From contig CAKRGF010000029.1 of NCBI GenBank assembly GCA_934322085.1, forward strand, positions 1 through 34,299: a stretch of 34,299 nucleotides of DNA. Reading direction: 5' to 3'. Below are positions 24,177 to 31,071 of this stretch, piece after piece. The position numbers and the translations under genes are program-made. Source of the DNA: an uncultured Eubacterium sp. GTDB lineage: Bacteria > Bacillota > Clostridia > Lachnospirales > Lachnospiraceae. Every line of letters begins with the position of its first letter. Positions within the stretch are counted from its first letter, which is position 1. The notes below the pieces were generated by a model, which saw only the letters and a program-made list of their open reading frames with translations, did no database searches and was not told the origin of the DNA.

Positions 24177-25183
24177 TATAAAATATTAAGTCCTTTCTTC
24201 GATGCTTCTTCCCATACATCATCCGGCCAAATTGATGCCTGTACTTCTCCGATATGTGCTTTTTTCAGGAAAAACATACAAATTCTTGACTGTCCGATTC
24301 CACCACCGATGGTATACGGAAGTTTCTTTTCCAAAATTTCTTTCTGGAACGGAAGGTTTTCGCGCTCCGGGCATCCTGCTTTTTCAAGCTGCTCCTTCAA
24401 TGCCTTTTCATCCACACGGATTCCCATGGAAGAAATTTCAAATGCCATATCAAGAACCGGGTAATAAACGATAATATCACCATTTAATGACCAGTCATCA
24501 TAATCCGGTGCACGTCCATCATGTGGCTCTCCGGAAGCTAACTTATCTCCAATCTGCATCAGGAAAATGGCACCATATTCTTTTACTGCCTCGTACTCAC
24601 GCTCTTTTGGCGTCTTGTCCGGATAGCGGTCCTCAAGTTCCTGTGTTGTCACAAAGGTAATCTGCTCAGGCAGGGATTTCTTAATGTAGTCATACTGCAT
24701 TGCCATATAATCCTCTGTTTCCATCAATGCCTGATATACTTTATTTACAATAGTTTTCAGAGTATCTACATTACGTTCTTCTTTGTCGATAATGCGCTCC
24801 CAGTCCCACTGGTCCACAAACAAAGAATGTACATTATCCGTCTCTTCATCACGGCGAATCGCATTCATATCCGTATAAAGACCTTCTCCATGAGCGAAAC
24901 CATAGCGGCCCAGCGCATGACGTTTCCACTTGGCTAACGAATGTACGATTTCTGCTACCCTTCCGTTCTGCTCCAAAATATCAAAAGAAACCGGGCGCTC
25001 TACACCATTTAAGTTGTCATTCAATCCGGAATCCGGGTCGACAAAAAGTGGTGCCGAAACTCGTGTCAGATTCAAATTGGCAGCCAAAGCCTTTTCAAAG
25101 AAATCCTTTACTTTTTTAATTGCTACCTCAGTCTCGCGGATATCCAGTGCAGACTGATAGCCTTGTGGAATAATTAAATTCAT
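24176..25183 (-). CDS. asnA: Aspartate-ammonia ligase (asparagine synthetase A)
   Basis: AsnA makes asparagine from aspartate, ammonia and ATP with a class II tRNA-synthetase-like fold. The product has 335 residues, full length. Typical marks are the start LIIPQGYQSALDIRETE, RVSAPLFVDPDSGLNDNLNG, KWKRHALGRYGF, SLFVDQWDWERI, and the C-terminal TIGGGIGQSRICMFFLKK. The start is ATG with GAGGAGGT upstream. It lies 24 bases after asnS, so asparagine supply and its charging onto tRNA are encoded together. Confidence 0.97.
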   Translation of the reverse strand: MNLIIPQGYQSALDIRETEVAIKKVKDFFEKALAANLNLTRVSAPLFVDPDSGLNDNLNGVERPVSFDILEQNGRVAEIVHSLAKWKRHALGRYGFAHGEGLYTDMNAIRRDEETDNVHSLFVDQWDWERIIDKEERNVDTLKTIVNKVYQALMETEDYMAMQYDYIKKSLPEQITFVTTQELEDRYPDKTPKEREYEAVKEYGAIFLMQIGDKLASGEPHDGRAPDYDDWSLNGDIIVYYPVLDMAFEISSMGIRVDEKALKEQLEKAGCPERENLPFQKEILEKKLPYTIGGGIGQSRICMFFLKKAHIGEVQASIWPDDVWEEASKKGLNIL

Positions 25184-25207
25184 GTTGATAACCTCCTCAT
25201 GTATGCT

Positions 25208-26599
25208 TTATAATTCACAATTGTTTACGGTACGTGGGAACGGAATGACGTCGCGGATATTCTGCATACCGGTCAAATACATCACACAGCGCTCAAATCC
25301 GAGACCAAATCCGGCATGGCGTGCCGTACCATATTTACGCAAATCCAGATAAAATTCATAATCTTTTTTATCCAGTCCACATTCGTTCATTCTCTCAACC
25401 AGCTTATCATAATCATCTTCACGCTGGCTTCCTCCGATAATTTCTCCGATTCCCGGAACCAGACAGTCCATAGCGGCAACTGTTTTATTATCGTCGTTCA
25501 TCTTCATATAAAATGCCTTGATTTCTTTTGGATAATCCGTTACGAAAACAGGGCGTTTGAAAATTTCTTCCGTAAGGTATCTCTCATGCTCGGTCTGCAA
25601 ATCGCATCCCCAGCTTACTTTGTATTCAAATTTATCATTGTGCTCTTCTAAGAGTTTAATGGCTTCGGTATAAGTAACATGTGCAAAATCTGCATCCACA
25701 ACTCCCTGCAGACGCTCAATCAGTCCCTTGTCCACAAACTGGTTAAAGAATTTCATCTCTTCCGGTGCATTTTCAAGCACATAACGGATAACATATTTTA
25801 ACATGTTCTCTGCCAAAATCATATCATCCTTCAAATCCGCAAATGCAATTTCCGGCTCAATCATCCAAAATTCTGCCGCATGACGTGTCGTATTTGAATT
25901 TTCCGCGCGGAATGTCGGACCAAATGTATAAATGTTTTTGAATGCCATCGCATACGTTTCACCATTTAACTGCCCGCTTACCGTAAGATTGGTTTCTTTG
26001 CGGAAGAAATCTTTTGTGTAATCTACTTTTCCATCCTCTGTCATCGGAAGGTTTTCCATATCCAGTGTTGTTACACGGAACATTTCACCGGCACCTTCAC
26101 AGTCACTTCCGGTAATCAATGGCGTGTGTACATAAACAAATTCTCTCTCCTGGAAGAATTTATGAATCGCATACGCAATTAAAGAACGCACACGGAATAC
26201 CGCCTGAAATGTATTTGTTCTCGGACGAAGATGTGAAATCGTGCGAAGATACTCAAAGGAGTGTCTCTTTTTCTGCAATGGATAATCCGGTGCAGACTCA
26301 CCTTCTACAACAACCTCATCTGCCTGAATCTCAAATGGCTGTTTCGTCCCCGGTGTTGCTACTACTTTTCCCGTAACAATCACGGCTGCTCCTACATTCA
26401 ATTTTGAAATTTCTGAAAAATTATCAAGTTTATCTGAATATACCACCTGAAGCGGCTCGAAAAATGTTCCATCATGAACCACTAAGAATCCAAATGTTTT
26501 GGAATCTCTGACGCTTCTTAACCATCCTCCGACCGTAACCGTCTGTTCTACATACTTTTCCTGGTTGCGATACAAATCGCGTATACTAATTAATTCCAT
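25208..26599 (-). CDS. asnS: Asparaginyl-tRNA synthetase
   Basis: This is a class IIb synthetase of 463 residues. The OB-fold anticodon-binding domain is at ~1-110 (VTVGGWLRSVRDSKTFGFLV). Motif 2 is in FGPTFRAENSNTTRHAAEF, and motif 3 in GFGLGFERCVMYLTG. The Asn-type signature is read in EFWMIEPEIAFADL. The start is ATG at 26599 (MELISIRDLY) with a GAGG upstream; the longer frame reaching 26653 is not conserved and lies near the promoter. No T-box leader is seen. It heads a five-gene operon. Confidence 0.97.
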   Translation of the reverse strand: MELISIRDLYRNQEKYVEQTVTVGGWLRSVRDSKTFGFLVVHDGTFFEPLQVVYSDKLDNFSEISKLNVGAAVIVTGKVVATPGTKQPFEIQADEVVVEGESAPDYPLQKKRHSFEYLRTISHLRPRTNTFQAVFRVRSLIAYAIHKFFQEREFVYVHTPLITGSDCEGAGEMFRVTTLDMENLPMTEDGKVDYTKDFFRKETNLTVSGQLNGETYAMAFKNIYTFGPTFRAENSNTTRHAAEFWMIEPEIAFADLKDDMILAENMLKYVIRYVLENAPEEMKFFNQFVDKGLIERLQGVVDADFAHVTYTEAIKLLEEHNDKFEYKVSWGCDLQTEHERYLTEEIFKRPVFVTDYPKEIKAFYMKMNDDNKTVAAMDCLVPGIGEIIGGSQREDDYDKLVERMNECGLDKKDYEFYLDLRKYGTARHAGFGLGFERCVMYLTGMQNIRDVIPFPRTVNNCEL

Positions 26600-26659
26600 A
26601 TCTGCCTCATTTCTGCGTCTAAAACACAATAATATAGTTAGTTCTATTCTCAATTTTAC

Positions 26660-26688
26660 AGTTTATCAAAATATGAAAAAAAATGCAA
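26660..26688 (-). promoter_or_regulatory. Possible asnS promoter
   Basis: On the minus strand TTGCAT (26683-26688) is 17 bases from TAAACT (26660-26665). A second overlapping option is TTGATA (26664-26669) with TAGAAC (26641-26646), also spaced by 17. Both are imperfect, so the exact start is unclear. The left arm of the 277-bp palindrome begins 13 bases upstream. Confidence 0.35.
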
Positions 26689-26700
26689 GGGCTACCGCTT

Positions 26701-26977
26701 GTGTTTGTGTTAAATAAACGGATGACGGATTTTTTAGTTTCCGTAGTTCAAGAGAGAAACCTTTGCGTCTCGTAGTTCTACGTTCCACTCCGGTCCGCGC
26801 AGGTCAGAGGTTCCCCGAACCTCTTGCGCCGCTTTCGCTTAACAAACGCGTAAGGGTATCGGCATGCAAATTACGCAATGCCAGATACCCACGTGTTTGT
26901 ACCCACTTGCCACAAAGGTTTCTCTCTTGAATTACTGGAATCCTAAAGAATTGACATCTGTTTTTTTACACAAACAC
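26701..26977. repeat. 277-bp imperfect palindrome with internal hairpins
   Basis: The outer arms are GTGTTTGTGT (26701-26710) and ACACAAACAC (26968-26977). The inner arms are a perfect 19-bp pair, TTCAAGAGAGAAACCTTTG (26747-26765) and its complement (26913-26931); partial complementarity continues between them. The 147-bp centre holds smaller hairpins: CGTAG-tt-CTACG near 26771, AGAGGTTC-ccc-GAACCTCT near 26806, and GGGTATC...GATACCC (26854-26890) with an inner GGCAT/ATGCC. No reading frame of substance is present. It could be a structured RNA, a MITE-like non-autonomous element or a recombination site. The copy GCTTGTGTTT at 26697-26706 recurs at 27031-27040. Confidence 0.8.
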
Positions 26978-26978
26978 A

Positions 26979-27086
26979 GGCAGCGCTGCCTTACTTGATA
27001 GAGGTGGTTAGCCTCCCCACAAGAGTTATAGCTTGTGTTTACATAGAAATCCACTTTAGGAAATTTCTAATAGGAGGTTTGTGCTT
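26979..27086 (+). promoter_or_regulatory. Structured leader of the small toxin-like gene
   Basis: Several short stems precede the 34-codon gene. They are the palindrome GGCAGCGCTGCC (26979-26990), GAGG/CCTC (27001-27015), CACAAG/CTTGTG (27018-27037) and TAGAAAT/ATTTCTA (27044-27069). The last ends three bases before the AGGAGG (27072-27077). Such leaders are common in type I toxin mRNAs. No convincing promoter was found on the plus strand. Confidence 0.45.
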
Positions 27087-27191
27087 ATGATAACAACAGA
27101 ACTTTTTATAGCCATTATCAGCTTATGTATTACCTGCTTTTCTTCTGGCTATGCACTTGGTTCTAGAAACAATGATAAGACACAAAAATAA
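27087..27191 (+). CDS. 34-residue membrane peptide, putative type I toxin (holin-like/Fst-TxpA type)
   Basis: This gene is shorter than the usual ORF cut-off. It starts at ATG 27087, nine bases after a perfect AGGAGG, and stops at 27189-27191. The peptide begins MITTELFIAIISLC, has one hydrophobic helix over about residues 6-24, and ends in the charged tail SRNNDKTQK. That is the usual layout of Fst, TxpA and 'putative holin-like toxin' peptides. The stop codon runs into a hairpin that works as a terminator in both directions. A convergent promoter lies downstream for an antisense RNA. By family knowledge such peptides damage the membrane when the antisense RNA is lost. Toxicity here is inferred from architecture, not from a recognised homologue. 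Confidence 0.7.
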   Translation: MITTELFIAIISLCITCFSSGYALGSRNNDKTQK

Positions 27192-27229
27192 CCGCCCCTA
27201 AAAGTCTGACAAACTTGGCGGTCATTTTT
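27183..27229. terminator. Bidirectional terminator shared by toxin mRNA and antisense RNA
   Basis: ACCGCC (27191-27196) pairs with GGCGGT (27217-27222), and AAGT (27202-27205) with ACTT (27213-27216), leaving the loop CTGACAA. On the plus strand CATTTTTGG follows. On the minus strand TATTTTTGTG follows. The stem begins in the toxin stop codon. Confidence 0.75.
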
Positions 27230-27271
27230 GGCAAAAAAGCATCAGGCTAGCCGTCTTTCGGTAGCACTTAT
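27183..27271 (-). ncRNA. Predicted antisense RNA (type I antitoxin)
   Basis: A transcript from the downstream minus-strand promoter would start near 27270 and end at the shared hairpin near 27183, about 85-90 bases. It would be complementary to the last ~45 bases of the toxin mRNA, including the stop codon and terminator loop. It contains a second small hairpin (GCTA-g-CCG/CGG-TAGC, about 27247-27266). This mirrors the convergent Fst and TxpA/RatA arrangements. The ends are estimates. Confidence 0.5.
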
Positions 27272-27276
27272 TTGCT

Positions 27277-27308
27277 ATTATACTATCATCTAATTGAGGT
27301 TATGTCAA
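27277..27308 (-). promoter_or_regulatory. Promoter of the predicted antisense RNA
   Basis: On the minus strand there is a perfect TTGACA (27303-27308). Two -10 options exist: TATAAT (27277-27282) at a long spacing of 20 bases, or TAGTAT (27280-27285) at 17 bases. Confidence 0.6.
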
Positions 27309-27414
27309 ATACATATTGTGTAATATAAAACCTTATTATGGAGAAATGTAAAAGTATCCGCAACGTAATGTATTAATTTACCCAATAAATAGCATTGTTT
27401 AAACTCACTCATTT

Positions 27415-27453
27415 TTCACGTTTATTCCTGTTATTTAACTTTTATTCACGTTT
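27415..27453 (+). promoter_or_regulatory. Direct-repeat operator candidate upstream of the DeoR-type gene
   Basis: TTCACGTTT occurs at 27415-27423 and 27445-27453, exactly 30 bases apart (about three helical turns), just before the -35 element. DeoR-family repressors often bind spaced direct repeats at their own promoters. The rest of the gap from the antisense promoter to here is AT-rich, and I see nothing else in it. Confidence 0.4.
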
Positions 27454-27457
27454 TGTA

Positions 27458-27486
27458 TTGACATTTGTTAACGGTTGTGCTAATAT
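27458..27486 (+). promoter_or_regulatory. Promoter of the DeoR-type regulator
   Basis: A perfect TTGACA (27458-27463) lies 17 bases from TAATAT (27481-27486). The latter is preceded by TGC (extended -10). Confidence 0.75.
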
Positions 27487-27526
27487 CTGAGTTACAATAC
27501 AACAACCATTAAAGGAGGTAACCATT

Positions 27527-28303
27527 ATGTTTATTGAAGAAAGGCACAAAAAAATACTGGAAATGCTGCAAAAAAACAAAAGTATCACTAATCAGGAGAT
27601 ACAAGATATGTTTGGCATAAGTTACGATTCTGCCAAACGTGACCTTCGTCTGCTTGAAGAACAAGGTATGCTAAAAAGAACTCACGGCGGCGCTATTTTA
27701 AGAGAGACAATTGGTGCTCAATATAACATTGGTGATTTAACAGCTAAGGAACGCGTTGCCAAAGTTGACCCAAATTATCTTGCCATTGCAAAGAAAGCAG
27801 TCACTTGCATAAATGATAATGATGTAATATTTATCACTGGCGCAAGCATTGGGTATCTTATGACACAGAATCTGCCGCATGATTTGAATTGTACCATTGT
27901 AACAAATTCTATCTCTATCGCAGATAATCTGCGCCAATATCCAAACATTACCATCCTTCTTTTAGGAGGTGAATTCCACAAAAACGGCTGCGTATATGAT
28001 GGTTTCGCCATTGAGATGTTAAAACGGCTGCGCTTCGATAAAATCTTTATCACCTCAGCAAGAGTCAGTGTTGACTTCGGATTATCCATCCAGCGAACCA
28101 GAAATTTATGTCTGTATAACACGCTTCTTGCGTCTGCAAAAAAAGTTTATGGACTTTACCCTACCGGCAAAATTGGCACAGATTCTATTATAAGTATTTG
28201 TCCTATTAACGCTTTAGATGTTCTTATTACTGATGACGATGCATTAGAAGAAGACTTAAAAGCAATTGAAGAAAATGGTGTCGAAATACTTCTAACAGTA
28301 TAA
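27527..28303 (+). CDS. DeoR/GlpR-family transcriptional regulator
   Basis: This is a sugar-metabolism-type repressor of 258 residues. The N-terminal winged helix (~4-58) has ITNQEIQDMFGISYDSAKRDL and the family's LKRTHGGAIL wing. The C-terminal DeoRC effector domain is recognisable from FITGASIGYLM, IVTNSISIADNL, ILLLGGEFHK and LDVLITDD. Two usually conserved places are altered. The segment after the FDKIFI strand reads TSARVSVDFGLSIQR, and the usual LADSSKFG-like motif reads YGLYPTGKIG, so the sugar-phosphate site may have drifted. The start is ATG with AAAGGAGG upstream. It is monocistronic on the plus strand with no adjacent transport or sugar-kinase gene, so its target is unknown. Confidence 0.9.
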   Translation: MFIEERHKKILEMLQKNKSITNQEIQDMFGISYDSAKRDLRLLEEQGMLKRTHGGAILRETIGAQYNIGDLTAKERVAKVDPNYLAIAKKAVTCINDNDVIFITGASIGYLMTQNLPHDLNCTIVTNSISIADNLRQYPNITILLLGGEFHKNGCVYDGFAIEMLKRLRFDKIFITSARVSVDFGLSIQRTRNLCLYNTLLASAKKVYGLYPTGKIGTDSIISICPINALDVLITDDDALEEDLKAIEENGVEILLTV

Positions 28304-28400
28304 AGCGCGAGACGTAGCTGGTGTCCAGTGGACACCGTTTTGCTACGACCGAGGCGGCAGCCGAGACCTCGAACTTCGAGCCCACGGCGGGGCTCGAAGT
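28302..28400. repeat. GC-rich hairpin cassette next to tRNA-Gly
   Basis: Three consecutive stem-loops fill the space after the deoR stop. The first is GTAGC/GCTAC (28314-28346) enclosing GGTGTCC-agt-GGACACC. The second is CGAGG/CCTCG (about 28350-28371) enclosing GGC-ggca-GCC. The third is a perfect 11-bp ACTTCGAGCCC/GGGCTCGAAGT (28373-28400). It is much richer in GC than its surroundings and non-coding. It resembles a palindromic intergenic element of the REP/BIME kind. Confidence 0.7.
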
Positions 28401-28436
28401 AAAAAAGAGTGCCTCCTTTTGGAGTCACTCTTTTTT
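28401..28436. terminator. Strong bidirectional terminator between deoR and tRNA-Gly
   Basis: AAAAAAGAGTG (28401-28411) pairs with CACTCTTTTTT (28426-28436). After a c/t mismatch, CTCC pairs with GGAG around TTTT. The U-run is perfect in both directions, so it can end the deoR and tRNA transcripts alike. Confidence 0.9.
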
Positions 28437-28444
28437 AATATGAA

Positions 28445-28517
28445 AGCGCGAGACGGGACTCGAACCCGCGGCCCCAACCTTGGCAAGGTTGTGCTCTACC
28501 AACTGAGCCACTCGCGC
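28445..28517 (-). tRNA. tRNA-Gly (anticodon GCC)
   Basis: The 73-base minus-strand gene folds as a cloverleaf. The acceptor stem is GCGCGAG/CTCGCGC with discriminator T. The D arm contains GGCTCAGTTGGTAGAGC. The anticodon arm is CAACCTTGCCAAGGTTG with anticodon GCC. The T arm contains GGTTCGAGTCC. CCA is not encoded. Confidence 0.96.
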
Positions 28518-28556
28518 ATTTATCTTGTGTCCATCTCTGTGACAGACACAAGACAT

Positions 28557-28585
28557 ATTATACATACTCATACGGTTCTTGTCAA
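28557..28585 (-). promoter_or_regulatory. Consensus promoter of tRNA-Gly with a leader hairpin
   Basis: On the minus strand a perfect TTGACA (28580-28585) is 17 bases from a perfect TATAAT (28557-28562). Between it and the tRNA lies an 8-bp hairpin, CTTGTGTC/GACACAAG (28524-28552), in the 5' leader that would be removed by RNase P. Confidence 0.9.
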
Positions 28586-28631
28586 TAGTTAATTTCGCAT
28601 TTTAGCAAGTTTTTTAGCATGTTTTCTTCTA

Positions 28632-30257
28632 TTATTTTCCAAGAGCCTCCATAAAAGTATAATAGGATTTCTTTGGATGGTAAATTGAAATATCAAATAG
28701 TGTTGGATTTGAATTTCCGCCCCACTGATGAGCTCCCCGCCATGAAACTTGATCGCATAAGCCCCATATGGTAAATCCGGAAATGGCATTTGTTTCTTTC
28801 TGATATGGCACAAGCTGTTCCATCAATTCCTTCAAATGCGCCGCCTGGTCTTCATCCGTCTGCTGTTCATCGCGGTAAGAACCTTCTAAATTATTAATCG
28901 TTAAATCAAATTCGGTAATCTGGACATCAAGTCCCGCCTCATGAAATGCCTTAATTGCATCCATATACTGTTCAATGGAAGGCTGATCGTAATCAATGTG
29001 ACTTTGCATTCCAATACCACTACAAATTTTATCTTTTTCTCCTTCATTGATATATTTAATCAACGCAATTTCATCTTCCACACCATAATATGTGTTAAAA
29101 TCGTTACTGTACAATTTTACTTTTTCTGTAAGATCAAATTTTTTGAGCATATCATAGGCAACCTGAAATGCCTTTTTGGCAAATGGCGGCCTTTGCTCTA
29201 AATCACCCTGTCGATTTCCATATACGGCAGACCAGTTTCTATTCGCATTGTTGTGGAAATACTCATTCACAACATCCCATGCATAAACAACATCTTTATA
29301 TGCCCCATCATCCACTGTATACACGTGGTTCATCACACTTCTTACATACATCTCCAATCGTGCATTCATTATCGTTTCTGTAACATAATCGCCATTTTCA
29401 TCGTAATCTTCCTTAAAGAAAAACTCTGGTGTCTGGCTATGCCATACTAAAGTATGCGCACGGACAAGCAAACCATTTTCTTTTGCTATTTTTAAAATTT
29501 TATCCACGTTTTCGAATCTCAAAACTGGAACTGTAGATTCTTTATAACTAACCGGAATAATATAATCTGTATTGTTCTTTCTCGCATCTTTGGCATCCAC
29601 AATTTCAGAACGTATAATCCCCTCTGGTTTCATATCATTTTCCGATGTAATACTGCTATAGTGTTTCTTAATATAATCTAATGTATCTTTATCTTCAAGC
29701 TGCTGCATGGTAACACATGTTCCGGTTTTTCCAAACACAGGATCACAAGCCTCCTTTATGCTCTGAATTTCATCCGGATTTACCGGTACTGGTGTCTGTG
29801 TTGGAATCGGTGTTGGTTTTGGTGTTCTTCTTGGTCTCTTTGTCGGAGCCGGTGTTTCCGTTGCAGCCGGTGTTTTCGTAACTGCCGGTATCGGCGTTTT
29901 TGCAGCAGGCGTCTGTGTAATTACTGGTTTGTTATCTGGTCTTTCCTTTTTCTTTTTAACAACCACCTTACACTTTAACGTCTTTTTCGCTACTTTTGCA
30001 AAAATCAACGCATTTCCTTTTTTCTTAGCAGTAACTTTTCCTTTTTGAGATACAATGGCGACACTCTTTTTACTAGATTTCCATAATACCTTTTTCTTTG
30101 TCCCTTTGACTTTTAACTGTGCTTTTTTTCCTACATACAAAGAAAGTTTGTTTTTATTTAACGAAATTCCTCGCTTTGCCAGCACCTCATTTGATGGTGT
30201 CCCTATAAAAGACACCACCAAGCTAAGGCAAAGAAGTTTTACTAATGTTTTCTTCAT
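28632..30257 (-). CDS. Secreted GH10 endo-1,4-beta-xylanase with N-terminal BIG2-like domain
   Basis: This secreted enzyme (541 residues) should cut beta-1,4-xylan. The signal peptide is residues ~1-27. A lysine-rich BIG2-like Ig domain follows (~30-100), with the typical WKSSKKSVAIVSQKGKVTAKKKG. A Thr/Pro linker spans ~112-160. The GH10 barrel runs from ~165 to the end. The acid/base is E332 in WDVVNEYF and the nucleophile E449 in QITEFDLT; SENDMKPE and HTLVWHSQTP are family motifs. There is no sorting signal or carbohydrate-binding module. The start is ATG after GAGGGAG, 15 bases from the tpiA stop, so the gene appears to be the last of the glycolytic cluster. Confidence 0.95.
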   Translation of the reverse strand: MKKTLVKLLCLSLVVSFIGTPSNEVLAKRGISLNKNKLSLYVGKKAQLKVKGTKKKVLWKSSKKSVAIVSQKGKVTAKKKGNALIFAKVAKKTLKCKVVVKKKKERPDNKPVITQTPAAKTPIPAVTKTPAATETPAPTKRPRRTPKPTPIPTQTPVPVNPDEIQSIKEACDPVFGKTGTCVTMQQLEDKDTLDYIKKHYSSITSENDMKPEGIIRSEIVDAKDARKNNTDYIIPVSYKESTVPVLRFENVDKILKIAKENGLLVRAHTLVWHSQTPEFFFKEDYDENGDYVTETIMNARLEMYVRSVMNHVYTVDDGAYKDVVYAWDVVNEYFHNNANRNWSAVYGNRQGDLEQRPPFAKKAFQVAYDMLKKFDLTEKVKLYSNDFNTYYGVEDEIALIKYINEGEKDKICSGIGMQSHIDYDQPSIEQYMDAIKAFHEAGLDVQITEFDLTINNLEGSYRDEQQTDEDQAAHLKELMEQLVPYQKETNAISGFTIWGLCDQVSWRGAHQWGGNSNPTLFDISIYHPKKSYYTFMEALGK

Positions 30258-30272
30258 TCTCTCTCCCTCTCT

Positions 30273-31019
30273 TTATGCATTCACAATCTGACCAAAATCC
30301 AGTTTCAAAGAAGCGCCGCCAATCAGTCCGCCGTCAATATCCGGTTTTGCCAAAAGTTCTGCGGCATTCTTGGCATTCATAGAACCGCCGTACTGAATAC
30401 GAATTGCATCTGCAGTAGCTGCATCATAAATCTCACCGATACAAGCACGGATTGCTGCACATACTTCTTCTGCCTGATCTGCCGTTGCCGTCTCACCGGT
30501 TCCAATTGCCCAGATTGGCTCATAAGCAATAACTGCTTTTTTTGCCTGATCTGCCGTTACATTCTGGAATGCAATTTTAATCTGCATACGAATCCAATCC
30601 ACATAAATACCCTGTTTTCTCTGAGTCAATGTCTCACCACAGCAGATAATTGGGGTAATGTCATGTTCAAATGCTTTCAAAACCTTTTTATTTACCGTTT
30701 CATCGGTTTCTGCAAAATATTCTCTGCGCTCCGAATGTCCGATAATGACATATTTAACTCCGGCATCTACAAGCATGTTCGGAGAAATTTCACCAGTATA
30801 AGCACCGCTTTCTTCAAAATAAAGATTTTCTGCCCCAACATTTACATTACTTCCCTTTGCCGCCTCAACAACCGGTACAATGTCAATGGCTGGTACGCAA
30901 AATACAACATCAACATCTTCATTTTTAACCAAAGGAAGTAATTCATTTACAAGGGCAACTGCCTCACTTGGTGTTTTATTCATTTTCCAGTTTCCTGCGA
31001 TAATTCTTCTTCTTGACAT
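30273..31019 (-). CDS. tpiA: Triosephosphate isomerase
   Basis: This glycolytic enzyme interconverts DHAP and glyceraldehyde-3-phosphate. The product has 248 residues. Catalytic residues are K12 (GNWKMN), H95 (IIGHSERR) and E167 (IAYEPIWAIGTGETAT). The phosphate-gripping IQYGGSMNAKN and GLIGGASL motifs are present. The start is ATG with AAGGAG upstream. It follows the small secreted-protein gene by 52 bases, a gap without notable structure. Confidence 0.98.
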   Translation of the reverse strand: MSRRRIIAGNWKMNKTPSEAVALVNELLPLVKNEDVDVVFCVPAIDIVPVVEAAKGSNVNVGAENLYFEESGAYTGEISPNMLVDAGVKYVIIGHSERREYFAETDETVNKKVLKAFEHDITPIICCGETLTQRKQGIYVDWIRMQIKIAFQNVTADQAKKAVIAYEPIWAIGTGETATADQAEEVCAAIRACIGEIYDAATADAIRIQYGGSMNAKNAAELLAKPDIDGGLIGGASLKLDFGQIVNA

Positions 31020-31071
31020 AAAATATCACTCCTTATACAAAATATCTTCTCAATCTGCTCATAATGTGTAA

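Larger units (their letters stand above)
28302..28455. repeat. 13-bp direct repeat of the tRNA-Gly 3' end flanking the hairpin cassette
   Basis: AAAGCGCGAGACG occurs at 28302-28314 and again at 28443-28455. In the second copy it is the last ten bases of the mature tRNA (acceptor strand and discriminator) plus flank. The 128 bases between the copies contain the hairpins and the terminator. tRNA 3' ends are classic attachment sites, but no integrase is nearby. Confidence 0.75.

Noticed and set aside
26785..26800. T-box-like GGTCCGCGC upstream of asnS
   Set aside because: It is on the plus strand, opposite to asnS, does not match the TGGNACCGCG core, and has no following antiterminator/terminator pair on the correct strand.
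26951..26976. TTGACA at 26951 as the toxin promoter
   Set aside because: No acceptable -10 lies 16-18 bases downstream, and the hexamer is part of the palindrome's right arm.
26690..26990. 6S RNA, SRP RNA or RNase P RNA in the palindrome
   Set aside because: None of the conserved cores I know for these RNAs is present; the fold is nested arms with several apical hairpins rather than the 6S single bubble.
28156..28428. Minus-strand 90-codon frame over the end of deoR and the hairpin cassette
   Set aside because: It begins in the terminator, has no ribosome binding site and translates palindromic DNA.
28302..28517. Integrated phage or island at tRNA-Gly
   Set aside because: Only 128 bases lie between the repeats and no integrase, excisionase or phage gene is in the window; at most it is a scar.
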